Shown here in pieces: positions 24,858 to 32,432 of a stretch of 64,000 bases of DNA. The DNA is taken from NCBI RefSeq assembly GCF_001748245.1, contig NZ_BDFO01000001.1:1907345-1971344 (forward strand), in the 5' to 3' direction. This stretch comes from Oligoflexus tunisiensis. GTDB lineage: Bacteria; Bdellovibrionota_B; Oligoflexia; Oligoflexales; Oligoflexaceae. Made by a program: the position numbers and the translations under genes. How positions within the stretch are numbered: position 1 is the first letter of the stretch; each line of letters opens with the position of its first letter. The notes beneath the pieces were generated by a model. That model ran no database searches and was not told where the DNA came from. It saw only the letters and a list, made by a program, of their open reading frames with translations.

Positions 24858-26117
24858 ATGACACGCAAATTATCCATAGTTCTTGTACTGCTTGGAATGG
24901 CTTCTGCTGCGAAATCTCCAGCCCGAGCTGAGGTGAAAACTGTATCGGGCTGTTCCATGTCGGTTTCAAAGAGCCTGCTTCCTTTTGATACCCTGGTTTA
25001 CTTAAGAAACGGCCTAAGAAATGGTTGTGTTCCAAGGCTCAAGGAGTTGAAGGAGTGCTCAGACAAAGCCGATGCATTATCAAGGCAGCTTCGTAGAATG
25101 TCCGAGGAATTTTCAAGCGCCCTGGAGCACAGCGGGGTTGGTTCTGGCACGATGTGGCAGAGGTATCTGTCGCTAAAAGATGAAACTCTTGCAAAGCAAG
25201 AGCGGATTGGAGCCCTGATCAATGAATTCAAGGATATTCCGAAGGATGAAGCAGCTATCCTGAGGCAAATGTCCAACCTGGAAATAAAGTTTGCAGCTGA
25301 GATCAGTTCGCTAACTGAGGTCTTCAATAAGGAAAGCCGTCTGCTGAGGGCTATTGATGTGCTTCAATCCGACCTTGAAGCCTTCGGGCTTGCAGGGGGA
25401 CTTAAACTTCAGACTGATGCCGGTGGTGACTGCAATTACAAGGAGATTGAAGGCAACTGGAGCAAGGTTAAGCAGATTGCTGATCACATGGCGTCTGAAC
25501 CTGCAGTCATTAGCAACGCCATTGTTAAGAGCCGGGAGACCCGGGAAGCACTGGTGCAATATGCATTTGCTTACTTCCGCCTCGCACTTGAGACGGCGTA
25601 CAGAAATGCAATCATCGGCGGTCTCTCTGAACTTGGGGGTAAGCTGGATGCCGTCCTTCAGGCAAAGACCATTGGTGCAGAGTTCGAGGCCTGGGTGACA
25701 TTCACCGCGACGGAGCCGGACAGGAATCAGCTGGAGTCCGTCTATCTTCAATATACGCGTCCCTTGGCTCTGGCGGTTAAGGATCACAATACCAGTAAGA
25801 ATTTTCAATCAAGAATGAAAATCATAGCTGACCATTATCCGGACGTTGCTGCCCCATACATCAGCCGCATGGAAAGCATGATTGGGTACTTCCAGGAAAA
25901 GGTTGATCGAATTGGCAAAAAAGGATGGCAGGGATATTTGACGAGCCAGAAGGCATGGGCCGGAAGGTATGTAGCCAACCCTGCAAAAGTCACGGAACCA
26001 TGCGTTCGATCCATGAACGAATACCTGACCACATTTTCCATCGTTGATTCGTTTGACAGGTATCAGGAAGCTGAAGCCACATACAAGACTGCAGCTGAAA
26101 TTTGCAGAAGGAAATGA
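24858..26117 (+). CDS. Secreted helical protein of the toxin locus
   Basis: The 419-aa protein has a Sec signal (LSIVLVLLGMASAAKSPARA) and is then almost wholly helical. Heptad-like stretches (CSDKADALSRQLRRMSEEF, LIRQMSN-type segments) suggest coiled coils or a helical bundle, with Cys near both ends (SGCSM, CVPRLKELKEC, EICRRK). No family recognised. ATG at 24858 has GGAG at six bases; an in-frame TTG at 24831 overlaps the previous stop and has AGAAGG, so coupling from that start is possible. Its stop overlaps the toxin gene's leader. Together with the Cys-repeat protein it forms a secreted pair upstream of the lipoprotein toxin. Confidence 0.68.
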   Translation: MTRKLSIVLVLLGMASAAKSPARAEVKTVSGCSMSVSKSLLPFDTLVYLRNGLRNGCVPRLKELKECSDKADALSRQLRRMSEEFSSALEHSGVGSGTMWQRYLSLKDETLAKQERIGALINEFKDIPKDEAAILRQMSNLEIKFAAEISSLTEVFNKESRLLRAIDVLQSDLEAFGLAGGLKLQTDAGGDCNYKEIEGNWSKVKQIADHMASEPAVISNAIVKSRETREALVQYAFAYFRLALETAYRNAIIGGLSELGGKLDAVLQAKTIGAEFEAWVTFTATEPDRNQLESVYLQYTRPLALAVKDHNTSKNFQSRMKIIADHYPDVAAPYISRMESMIGYFQEKVDRIGKKGWQGYLTSQKAWAGRYVANPAKVTEPCVRSMNEYLTTFSIVDSFDRYQEAEATYKTAAEICRRK

Positions 26118-26119
26118 CG

Positions 26120-27592
26120 ATGAGACTTTATTTTACCATATTTCTGCTTGCCCTTGTCGGCTGCATGCCGCTCAAGGATTCCGTTTCGAATTTGAAAGAC
26201 CTCAACTGTCCAAATGGAACCATTCCTATAGATTCTCCCTCGGGCATGGTATGTTCAGGACCCATAATTTATATTGATCCGAAAACTGGGCAGCTCAAGG
26301 CTGGCAATGTAGTCGCAGTTATAACCCAGGGTGTAGAGCAGGACTTAACCAAAGATGAAGTGATGCTTGCCGCCATAGGTCCCTATCTGCCTCCCCAGTA
26401 CGAAGGGTGGATATATGCCATTCGCGCCAAAGCCTACAGAGATGCCTGTAAAAAGGTGCAGGGTGATATTGCTGTTCTTGAGCAAGAAGCTGGAGAATTG
26501 GCCAAAGGAACGAATGAAGCCCTTGGCAGCCTCCAAACTGAGCAGGGAGGGCTTGAGAAAAGCGCCAGCCAAAGCGGATTTGGTCAGCGCGATGCGTTCG
26601 CTGGGGAAGTCGGAGCGTTCGAGCAGCAGTCCAGTCAGCAGCTTTCTACATTCAGTGGCCTTATCCCGCCACCTGAAGACATTCCCGCGAATGGGCAAAC
26701 GCCTGAGCAGCTCTTCCCCGAGCAGGCCAAATGCGAAATGGGCCAGAACCTGGTCGATCATGCTGAGCAAAAGGTGGAGGAGTTCAAAAATCAGCCCGAT
26801 TATGAAGTCAGGAAAGGCCTTGTTGGTGTTGCGAAATCAGCTATAGAAGGGGCAAGGACCAGCTATCAGGAAGGCAAGATTGCCCAGGGTGATGCACTCT
26901 ATAGCGTTGCCACCACTGCCGCTGATATCGCACTGAGCCTTAATCCCGTGACGGCTTTTGGCAAGGATCTCTATGAAGCGTGGACTGGCCGCAACGCTTT
27001 GACAGGTCAGCCGCTCACGAAGTTTGAAAGGACCCTGGCCTATGTCGGAGTGTTTACTGGAGGTGTCGGGAGCAAGATAGCTCTCGCTGTGAAACTTGGG
27101 GCATTCATCAAAATCGGCAAGGGGATGGACGAGCTGGCTGAAGCCGAGCGCTTCATCAGGTCCGCAGAAAGCCTGGGTATCAAAGGCCCTGTTGATGTTA
27201 AGTCATTCAGTGATGTAGCTAATAAAATGGGCAAATCACCTGAGGACCTAGCCGAAGCAGTAAAGTCTGGAAAGGGTCTGATAGGTCGAGATTTTGAGGA
27301 ACACTTGGCTTCGAAGTTGGGCGGGCAACCCAGCTTCAAAATGGGCGGCCGGGAATTTGACGGAAAGGTTGGAAATGCTTGGTTTGAAGCAAAAACTGGT
27401 GCATATTGGGACAAACTTGATACTCCCAATAATCCGACACTCGCAGATTTTAAGTCTGATATGGGTTCAAGACTTAGTATAGCTCAGAACAATGGGGCCT
27501 CATATCATTTGATTTCAAACACACCGATAAGGCAAGATGCAAAAGATTATCTCATTAAAAAAGGGATAACCTATGTTGACCTGTGGAGGTAA
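26120..27592 (+). CDS. Lipoprotein polymorphic toxin: PT-TG domain and C-terminal PD-(D/E)xK nuclease-like domain
   Basis: The 490-aa protein begins with a lipoprotein signal (FLLALVGC, Cys15). Residues 16-265 are a Cys-containing and coiled, Gln/Glu-rich stalk. Residues about 265-325 match the PT-TG pretoxin domain (ALSLNPVTAFGKDLYEAWTG, then NALTGQPLTKFERTLAYVG). The end (about 386-490) looks like a restriction-endonuclease-fold toxin: FEEHLASKLGG, then D414, E423 and K425 in the order D-x8-ExK (FDGKVGNAWFEAKTG), and a closing YLIKKGITYVDLW. PT-TG is known from secreted polymorphic toxins, so a DNA- or RNA-cleaving effector is inferred. ATG at 26120 has AGAAGGA seven bases upstream; ATG 26114 is too close. 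The next gene follows after three bases. Confidence 0.8.
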   Translation: MRLYFTIFLLALVGCMPLKDSVSNLKDLNCPNGTIPIDSPSGMVCSGPIIYIDPKTGQLKAGNVVAVITQGVEQDLTKDEVMLAAIGPYLPPQYEGWIYAIRAKAYRDACKKVQGDIAVLEQEAGELAKGTNEALGSLQTEQGGLEKSASQSGFGQRDAFAGEVGAFEQQSSQQLSTFSGLIPPPEDIPANGQTPEQLFPEQAKCEMGQNLVDHAEQKVEEFKNQPDYEVRKGLVGVAKSAIEGARTSYQEGKIAQGDALYSVATTAADIALSLNPVTAFGKDLYEAWTGRNALTGQPLTKFERTLAYVGVFTGGVGSKIALAVKLGAFIKIGKGMDELAEAERFIRSAESLGIKGPVDVKSFSDVANKMGKSPEDLAEAVKSGKGLIGRDFEEHLASKLGGQPSFKMGGREFDGKVGNAWFEAKTGAYWDKLDTPNNPTLADFKSDMGSRLSIAQNNGASYHLISNTPIRQDAKDYLIKKGITYVDLWR

Positions 27593-27595
27593 TCG

Positions 27596-28063
27596 ATGTC
27601 GAACTCAGCATTTACGCGAATTGATATTGATAAAGCGACAGACTTCATCAAGTTGCTTAGCGTGCTTCTCGGTAGCGCCTGGAAAATGGAGTTTAATGGA
27701 AAAGTGAATTACGTCCCGCTTGGAAAGGAATTCGGCGAATGGACTATTAAGCAATACAATAACGATCAAGAGGTTTTGAAAGAAGTTGAAAGGAAAATCG
27801 ACCTTAATGAAGACATAGCCATCAGTCTTTTTTATGATAATCTTGCGACAGGCGTTGACATCATATTTAAGCCGGGCAACAGCCAAGTAACATTTGGATG
27901 GAACATTAACCGAATTGAAGAAAGTTCAGGAAAGCTTGACTTCCTATGGTATACAGATCGACTCAAAAAATCGCTACAGAAGGAATTTGGCGGTAAAAAG
28001 CTTTTATCATTCGAATATGATTCTGGAGCGCAACTCATCCAGAGTCGCGAAGATACTCTTTGA
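27596..28063 (+). CDS. Candidate immunity protein for the lipoprotein toxin
   Basis: The 155-aa protein has no signal peptide and is acidic overall, as expected of a cytosolic antitoxin. It starts three bases after the toxin stop with a strong SD (TGGAGG, six bases). Visible segments are an N-terminal helix (DIDKATDFIKLLSVLLG), then alternating strands ending in DFLWYTDRLKKSLQKEF. I do not recognise an immunity family. The call rests on position, size and lack of export. If right, it binds the C-terminal nuclease domain of the upstream protein. Confidence 0.65.
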   Translation: MSNSAFTRIDIDKATDFIKLLSVLLGSAWKMEFNGKVNYVPLGKEFGEWTIKQYNNDQEVLKEVERKIDLNEDIAISLFYDNLATGVDIIFKPGNSQVTFGWNINRIEESSGKLDFLWYTDRLKKSLQKEFGGKKLLSFEYDSGAQLIQSREDTL

Positions 28064-28149
28064 TCTGGTAAACCTTGATATGGCAATGGATTCCAGATTC
28101 ACAGCTTGGCGCTGGACTCATGTTAGTTCGGGGATCGGATGAGGACACG

Positions 28150-28989
28150 ATGAAATATTTCTTACCTTGTTTGAGTTTCTTCGTGCTATATGGGTGTGTA
28201 ACGGTGCCCAAAACTTCTGTGTGGTTTCCGTTCGAAATGTACAATAACCAAGTTGTTGTTGATATTGCCGTCAAGGGTCATCCTGTAAAAGCCCTGATTG
28301 ATACTGGAGCTTCGATGACGGTGATAGACAAGAAGCTCGCTGTTTTTTTGAACATTAAATCTGATTTGTCAGGACACACCTCGACCATTGCTTCTTCGGA
28401 TAAAACTGATTTTGCGGTTGGCGTTCCCTTTAGTTTTTATGGCGAAGATATAAAGCATAATGTTGCGATTCGAAACCTAAGTGGAGTCGGCTGGAAAGTG
28501 CTTCTCGGTTCCAGTTTGCTCAAGGGTGTAGTAGTGGAGTTCGACTTCCCAGGAAGGAGAATGCGCTTTCATGACCTCGGAGGGAAAAGGCACCAAAGTC
28601 CGACGAAGCCTATTAAACTTATCAAAAATAACTCATTATATTACACTATACTCAATATTGATGGAATACCTCGCAAGTTTCTCATTGATACAGGGGCCGT
28701 ATTCCCATTAGCGGTCCCTTCTTCAAGGGCAGAAATAGAAAAAAATATCTCCGATGGAAAAAGCTCCATTAAAATAATGGGCGCCCACAATGAAGAAACA
28801 GAAGGCTATATCGATGTGGCGAATCCTTTTGCAATAGGAAGCTATACATTTAGCAAAGCAAAGATTGCTTATTACGATAGAAAGTCCGGTGCTTACATCG
28901 AAGGCATCCTCGGAATGGGTCTTTTCAAAAGTTTGACACTAATAATTGATGTGCAAAATAATGAAATGTATCTCGAAGCTTATGAGTGA
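28150..28989 (+). CDS. Lipoprotein with two retropepsin-like aspartyl protease motifs
   Basis: The 279-aa protein has a lipoprotein signal (FFVLYGC). It has two copies of the retropepsin active-site signature: ALIDTGASMTVID (about residue 50) and KFLIDTGAVFPLAV (about 180), each followed by a barrel-like segment ending in an LGSSLLKG or LGMGLFKS loop. A single chain with two DTGA motifs could form an intramolecular active site, as in pepsin-type or tandem Asp_protease domains. ATG at 28150 has GAGGA four bases upstream; the longer frame from 28075 lacks a signal start. It lies 86 bp after the immunity gene on the same strand. A role in maturing surface proteins, including the toxin, is speculative. 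Confidence 0.78.
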   Translation: MKYFLPCLSFFVLYGCVTVPKTSVWFPFEMYNNQVVVDIAVKGHPVKALIDTGASMTVIDKKLAVFLNIKSDLSGHTSTIASSDKTDFAVGVPFSFYGEDIKHNVAIRNLSGVGWKVLLGSSLLKGVVVEFDFPGRRMRFHDLGGKRHQSPTKPIKLIKNNSLYYTILNIDGIPRKFLIDTGAVFPLAVPSSRAEIEKNISDGKSSIKIMGAHNEETEGYIDVANPFAIGSYTFSKAKIAYYDRKSGAYIEGILGMGLFKSLTLIIDVQNNEMYLEAYE

Positions 28990-29062
28990 CCCAATCCCAT
29001 ATGCCGACCAAAGGATACCGAGTTCACCCACTACCGGCGATCGCTGAGGATCGCCCAGGATT

Positions 29063-29314
29063 TCACTTGCTTCCAGCATACTTGACAATAATTGTCACGG
29101 ATGGGTCATCCTGCAGAGACATGACAACGGTCTTGGATTCCGGTTCGACGGCCGTTGCGCGCACCGTGGCATCTCGATAGACGAATTCTCTGCCTTCGGA
29201 AGCGTCGGCGGCGACCAGATCGAAGTCCGCTGGCTGCACTTCAATCAAAATTCCTGCAGGCGCTTCACTGGCGCTTTCCATCAGCTTGACAGCTTTTGAG
29301 ATTCGTTGTGTCAC
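29063..29314 (-). CDS. Small ORF of unknown function
   Basis: An 83-codon frame starts at GTG 29314 and stays open upstream to 29347. Its codons have a chromosomal GC-rich third-position pattern, and the product (acidic, with VRATAVEPESKTVVMSLQDD) looks protein-like, without signal or membrane segment. No good SD is visible. It is the only minus-strand candidate in the island and could be a remnant of an older gene interrupted by insertion. Confidence 0.4.
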   Translation of the reverse strand: MTQRISKAVKLMESASEAPAGILIEVQPADFDLVAADASEGREFVYRDATVRATAVEPESKTVVMSLQDDPSVTIIVKYAGSK

Positions 29315-29477
29315 CGGATGCGCAGTGGGATTCGAGATGGCAATCCTTTACGCCGTATTTGGCCGAACTGCGAGGTGTCCGGTGCCCAATTGAAATTTAC
29401 CAAACCTATAAAAAATTTTGCAAATAGTCGCAGCTTCGCGAGTCATTGCTATTTTATAATCTGTTTCTGGAGCAAGC

Positions 29478-30054
29478 ATGAAAAGTTATGTTATGCAGCG
29501 GATCCTTGCGTTCTCATTCGTAATGCTCATCCCGGCCTGTGGACAGGTGCCATCCAATGATTCATCCCTGAAATGGGATCTATACGACGTCTCAGTAAAG
29601 GGGTATCCATACTAACTTATCAACAAGGTCGATAACCGGGAAATCAAGGTCTATATTGAAGGCGAGGAAAGTCTTTTGCGCATGCATATCACCGAATCTA
29701 TCCAAATGTGGACTGACCCACTGCCAGTGTCTGTGAAGGTAACCTTCGTTTCAAATAGGTTTGAAGCGGATCTGGCTGTACTGGTTGTGCCAAAGGGTTT
29801 CCGGCCGACGTGAATGGACCAATGTAACTCCATTTGATATTCCTGAAATCACGTTGTTCCAAAACCATAAGCGAACTGTTCTGCTGCATGAAATGGGCCA
29901 TGCCTACGGTCTGAAAGATACCTATGTGGTCTACAAAGACCCGGTAACCGGTGCTGAAACCTCCGTCTGTAACCTTGACGGCCCTCAACCGCAGAGTATT
30001 ATGTGCCTCGGTGGAAACGGGCTCTATCAGCTCTATCCGGACGATAAGGGTTGA
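29478..30054 (+). pseudogene. Broken zinc-metalloprotease lipoprotein
   Basis: ATG at 29478 opens a lipoprotein signal (VMLIPAC), then hits TAA at 29613. The same frame continues as sensible protein (KVYIEGEESLLRMHITESI, then KVTFVSNRFEADLAVLVVPK) to about 29800. It then shifts by one base into a frame carrying REWTNVTPFDIPEITLFQNH and the zinc-protease motif HEMGHAYGLKDTY, closing with a Cys-containing end at 30054. So a secreted metalloprotease of roughly 190 residues has been broken by one nonsense and one frameshift mutation. Two independent lesions argue against a single sequencing error, though read evidence would decide. It borders the TnpB unit. Confidence 0.72.
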
Positions 30055-30307
30055 ACCATTTCATTTCACTCAGTCTGCCGCGCGAGTCGATTCTGACTTG
30101 CGCAGGGGCTTTTGGCTCCTTGGGCTGCATAGGATGGTCAAAATAGCAATATAAATATTTGAACAGACCATGAGCCGCCCTCTGTTCAGCATGCTTTTTC
30201 TTCATTCTGGACCAGAATTGGTCGTATGCAATCCTACCTAATAGTCCAGGAATACGTTGATTATTGTAGAAACATATGGTTACCATAAAAGCAATCAAGG
30301 AGAGAAA

Positions 30308-31597
30308 ATGCACTTGACGCTGAAGCTCAAAATACAGCCTGATGCTGAGGCCCAAAGTAAACTTTGGGAAGTCTCCCATCGCTGTACTGAGCTTTGGAAC
30401 GCATGTGTTGAGCAGAGGAAAGATAGCCGATCATGGGGAAAGGTAAACGTTTTTTCCCAGAAAAAAGAGCTGCCGGCACTCAAAAAAGAGTGTCCTGAGT
30501 TCAAGGTTCCATCTTCGCAGGTCCTGCAAAACGTGGTCTTTGATCTTGATTCAGCCTATAAGATGTTTTTCACAAAGAGAAGACAAGGCGACCAGAACGT
30601 CGGCCAGCCAAGGTTCAAATCCCGTAAATATTTCTACACCCAGGAATACTCGCAGCCAAAGACTTCCTTTGTTCTGGATGATGGAACACTTCGGCTTGCC
30701 TACGGCAAAGGCCCAAAGGATTGGATATCGGTAACCCTTCCTGATTATTCGTGGTCGCTCCTCGGAACCCCGAAAACCATGAAAATCGGAATTGACGAAC
30801 TTTCCAAGGACTGGTTCGTCTGCTTGTCCCACGAAATAAGGGAAGAAAGGCCACGGGAGTCTGGACACGTTGTTCTTTTTGATCCAGGCTGTAAAACGGC
30901 ATTGACGGGGATTAAGACAGACGGGACATTTTGGGAGTATGATCTTTCCCCCTTAAAAAAGTTCAACATGAGTACATATAAGCTCATTGATGAGATGCGC
31001 TCCAGACTGGATCTCTTAAAAAGCAGGACTTCCAATGCGGCACGAAGGTTAAGAAAGCTCATCAAAAAGATGTTTCGAAAAATCGGAACCAGGACCAAAA
31101 CATATCTTCATGCCCTGGCCAATCAGATTCTACTGGACCATCGTGATACAAAGGAATTTAAAGTAGGAGACTGGGATAAGAGAGAAACTCTTGCCGATAC
31201 GGGCTGCAGTTTTGCAAACAGGAGAATCAATAGGGCGGTTCAAAATAACAACCCTCTGCAAAAGCTCATCGACATTCTGAAGTACAAGGCCCAGCGTCTT
31301 GGTCAGAAGCTCCAAAAAGTTGATGAAAGAGGCACGACGCGAACCTGCTCCAATTGTGATCACAAGCTGAAGAATGGCCTTAAGCCGGAGATTCGGGCAT
31401 TTTCCTGCCCCAAATGCGGGTTTCAATTTCCGAGGGACCATCAATCATGTCTTAATCTTCTGAAAAGATACGAATCAGCGGTGTGGCACCGCCTTCCCGG
31501 GATTTATCCGGGCCGTAGCCGGAGAGTATCGCTTGCGCCATTCTCCTGCAAACTTCAAGAGTCCTGGAAGATTCTTCCAGGGCTCTCTGCATCCTAA
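30308..31597 (+). CDS. tnpB: TnpB RNA-guided nuclease with non-canonical RuvC-II site
   Basis: The 429-aa protein has a TnpB layout: an N-terminal helical REC/WED region, then a split RuvC domain with a CxxC...CxxC zinc ribbon (C347, C350, C367, C370). RuvC-I Asp is D192 (LFDPGCKTALTG) and RuvC-III Asp is D377 (PRDHQSCLNLL). At RuvC-II the usual Glu of IEDL is replaced by Gly287 in KVGDWD. Glu340, in DERGTTRTCSNC just before the zinc ribbon, sits where some TnpB lineages keep a relocated catalytic Glu. Whether this is a working site is inference. ATG at 30308 has AGGAGA upstream; the frame from 30257 is spurious. Its 3' end overlaps the candidate guide RNA. Confidence 0.85.
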   Translation: MHLTLKLKIQPDAEAQSKLWEVSHRCTELWNACVEQRKDSRSWGKVNVFSQKKELPALKKECPEFKVPSSQVLQNVVFDLDSAYKMFFTKRRQGDQNVGQPRFKSRKYFYTQEYSQPKTSFVLDDGTLRLAYGKGPKDWISVTLPDYSWSLLGTPKTMKIGIDELSKDWFVCLSHEIREERPRESGHVVLFDPGCKTALTGIKTDGTFWEYDLSPLKKFNMSTYKLIDEMRSRLDLLKSRTSNAARRLRKLIKKMFRKIGTRTKTYLHALANQILLDHRDTKEFKVGDWDKRETLADTGCSFANRRINRAVQNNNPLQKLIDILKYKAQRLGQKLQKVDERGTTRTCSNCDHKLKNGLKPEIRAFSCPKCGFQFPRDHQSCLNLLKRYESAVWHRLPGIYPGRSRRVSLAPFSCKLQESWKILPGLSAS

Positions 31598-31627
31598 CTA
31601 CAGGATGCTCGGGAATTTATTCCCGAG
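31478..31627 (+). ncRNA. Candidate omega (guide) RNA scaffold of TnpB
   Basis: Five hairpins lie head to tail across the tnpB 3' end. They are GCGGTG/CACCGC (31478-31492), CCCGG/CCGGG (31496-31512), a 12-bp stem with one G-U pair (31559-31585), GCATCCT/AGGATGC (31589-31608) and CTCGGGAAT/ATTCCCGAG (31608-31627). TnpB guide RNAs come from this part of the element, with the guide being the sequence just past the right end. Boundaries and expression are not shown. Confidence 0.5.
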
Positions 31628-31679
31628 AGGATGTCACGAATCTGGTAGTGTCGCAATATACCCGAACAGGAGCCCGTTC

Positions 31680-32186
31680 ATGTATTTCGAGACGATTCAG
31701 CAGTTCCAAAAAGTGCTCGGCAACCTCGAAGCCATCCTTGTGAAGGCGAAACATCATGCGGATCGGCGCGGCTTTGATGCCAACAACTTTCTCGGCATGC
31801 GGCTCACTCCCGATATGTTCCCTCTGGTCCGGCAGATTCAGATCGCCACCGACACGGCCAAGGCTACCGCTGCAGGACTGGCTGGAAAGGAAGCGCCCCT
31901 CTATGAGGACAACGAAACGACGCTGACTCAGCTGATCGAACGCGTTCGTTCCACGCGGGCTTTTCTCCAGGGTTTCAAAGCCAATGACTTTGCCGGGGTC
32001 GAGGCGCGGAAAGTGAAAGTGCCGAGCACACCGGGCAAGGCGATGCGAGCGCCTGATTATGTGATGCAGCGCGCTGTTCCCAATTTTTATTTCCACGTGA
32101 CCACGGCCTACGCGCTTTTGCGGCAAGGCGGAGTCGATTTAGGTAAAAAGGATTTCCTTGGCGATCTACCTATGATAGATCTATGA
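31680..32186 (+). CDS. DUF1993 family protein
   Basis: The 168-aa protein matches the DUF1993 pattern, a DinB-like four-helix group: an N-terminal helix (TIQQFQKVLGNLEAILVKA), ANNFLGMRLTPDMFPLVRQI, a middle TLTQLIERVRSTRAFLQGF and a closing PNFYFHVTTAYALLRQGGVDLGKKDFLG. Function is not established; the DinB fold often binds a metal, but three clear ligands are not evident here. ATG at 31680 has AGGAG seven bases upstream, and the longer frame runs through the TnpB right-end hairpins so is rejected. Followed by a clear terminator. First chromosomal gene right of the island. Confidence 0.8.
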   Translation: MYFETIQQFQKVLGNLEAILVKAKHHADRRGFDANNFLGMRLTPDMFPLVRQIQIATDTAKATAAGLAGKEAPLYEDNETTLTQLIERVRSTRAFLQGFKANDFAGVEARKVKVPSTPGKAMRAPDYVMQRAVPNFYFHVTTAYALLRQGGVDLGKKDFLGDLPMIDL

Positions 32187-32214
32187 ATCGCGGTCGCGAG
32201 CCTGGTCAAAACAT

Positions 32215-32242
32215 AGGCATGTGGCCCCAAACATGCCTTTTT
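32215..32242 (+). terminator. Rho-independent terminator
   Basis: AGGCATGT and ACATGCCT pair around an 8-base loop (GGCCCCAA), followed by a run of five Ts, 29 bases after the DUF1993 stop. Confidence 0.75.
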
Positions 32243-32432
32243 GACAAATTACGGGTATTACTCGGTAAACGCAAGCTGGGACTACGCTTGCGGACATTTG
32301 AAAAGAAATGACCTATCCTACCCTGAAAATTTGTGATAACAGAGGCCCCACTGTGTAACTTGGGCTTGGCCCAAACCACTCATTTACGTGCGACGCCGTT
32401 CCTTGGGGTCGCCCTAAAGAAACGAGATCCAC
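32241..32432 (+). promoter_or_regulatory. Long structured leader of the DEAD-box helicase gene
   Basis: A perfect TTGACA (32241-32246) overlaps the end of the preceding terminator; a matching -10 is weak (GGTAAA at 17 bases). The remaining 185 bases contain small inverted repeats (TTGGGC/GCCCAA near 32360-32374, and GCGAC/GTCGC at 32390-32412) just before the TTG start. Long 5' leaders are common for cold-induced helicase mRNAs; regulation here is inference. Confidence 0.4.

Larger units (their letters stand above)
30210..31627 (+). mobile_element. Solo TnpB unit of IS200/IS605 type (limits approximate)
   Basis: The unit has tnpB, a small hairpin upstream (GACCA/TGGTC at 30210-30223) and a ladder of hairpins at and after the tnpB 3' end (31478-31627). 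No TnpA (Y1 transposase) is encoded nearby, so it cannot move by itself. The true ends are not defined; IS200/IS605 ends lack inverted repeats and must be found by comparing empty sites. It sits at the right edge of the AT-richer island. Confidence 0.55.

Noticed and set aside
30055..30307. TnpA transposase or defined left end of the IS
   Set aside because: No Y1 transposase frame is present; a small hairpin and a TTGAT pentamer near 30258 are too weak to define an end.
30308..31597. TnpB as a flagellin-linked nuclease-dead repressor (TldR type)
   Set aside because: A flagellin-like gene exists in the window but 25 kb away, and a possible relocated catalytic Glu (E340) is present. The idea stays open but is not supported by position.
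31533..31679. N-terminal extension of the DUF1993 protein
   Set aside because: Runs through the TnpB right-end hairpins; the ATG at 31680 has a proper SD.
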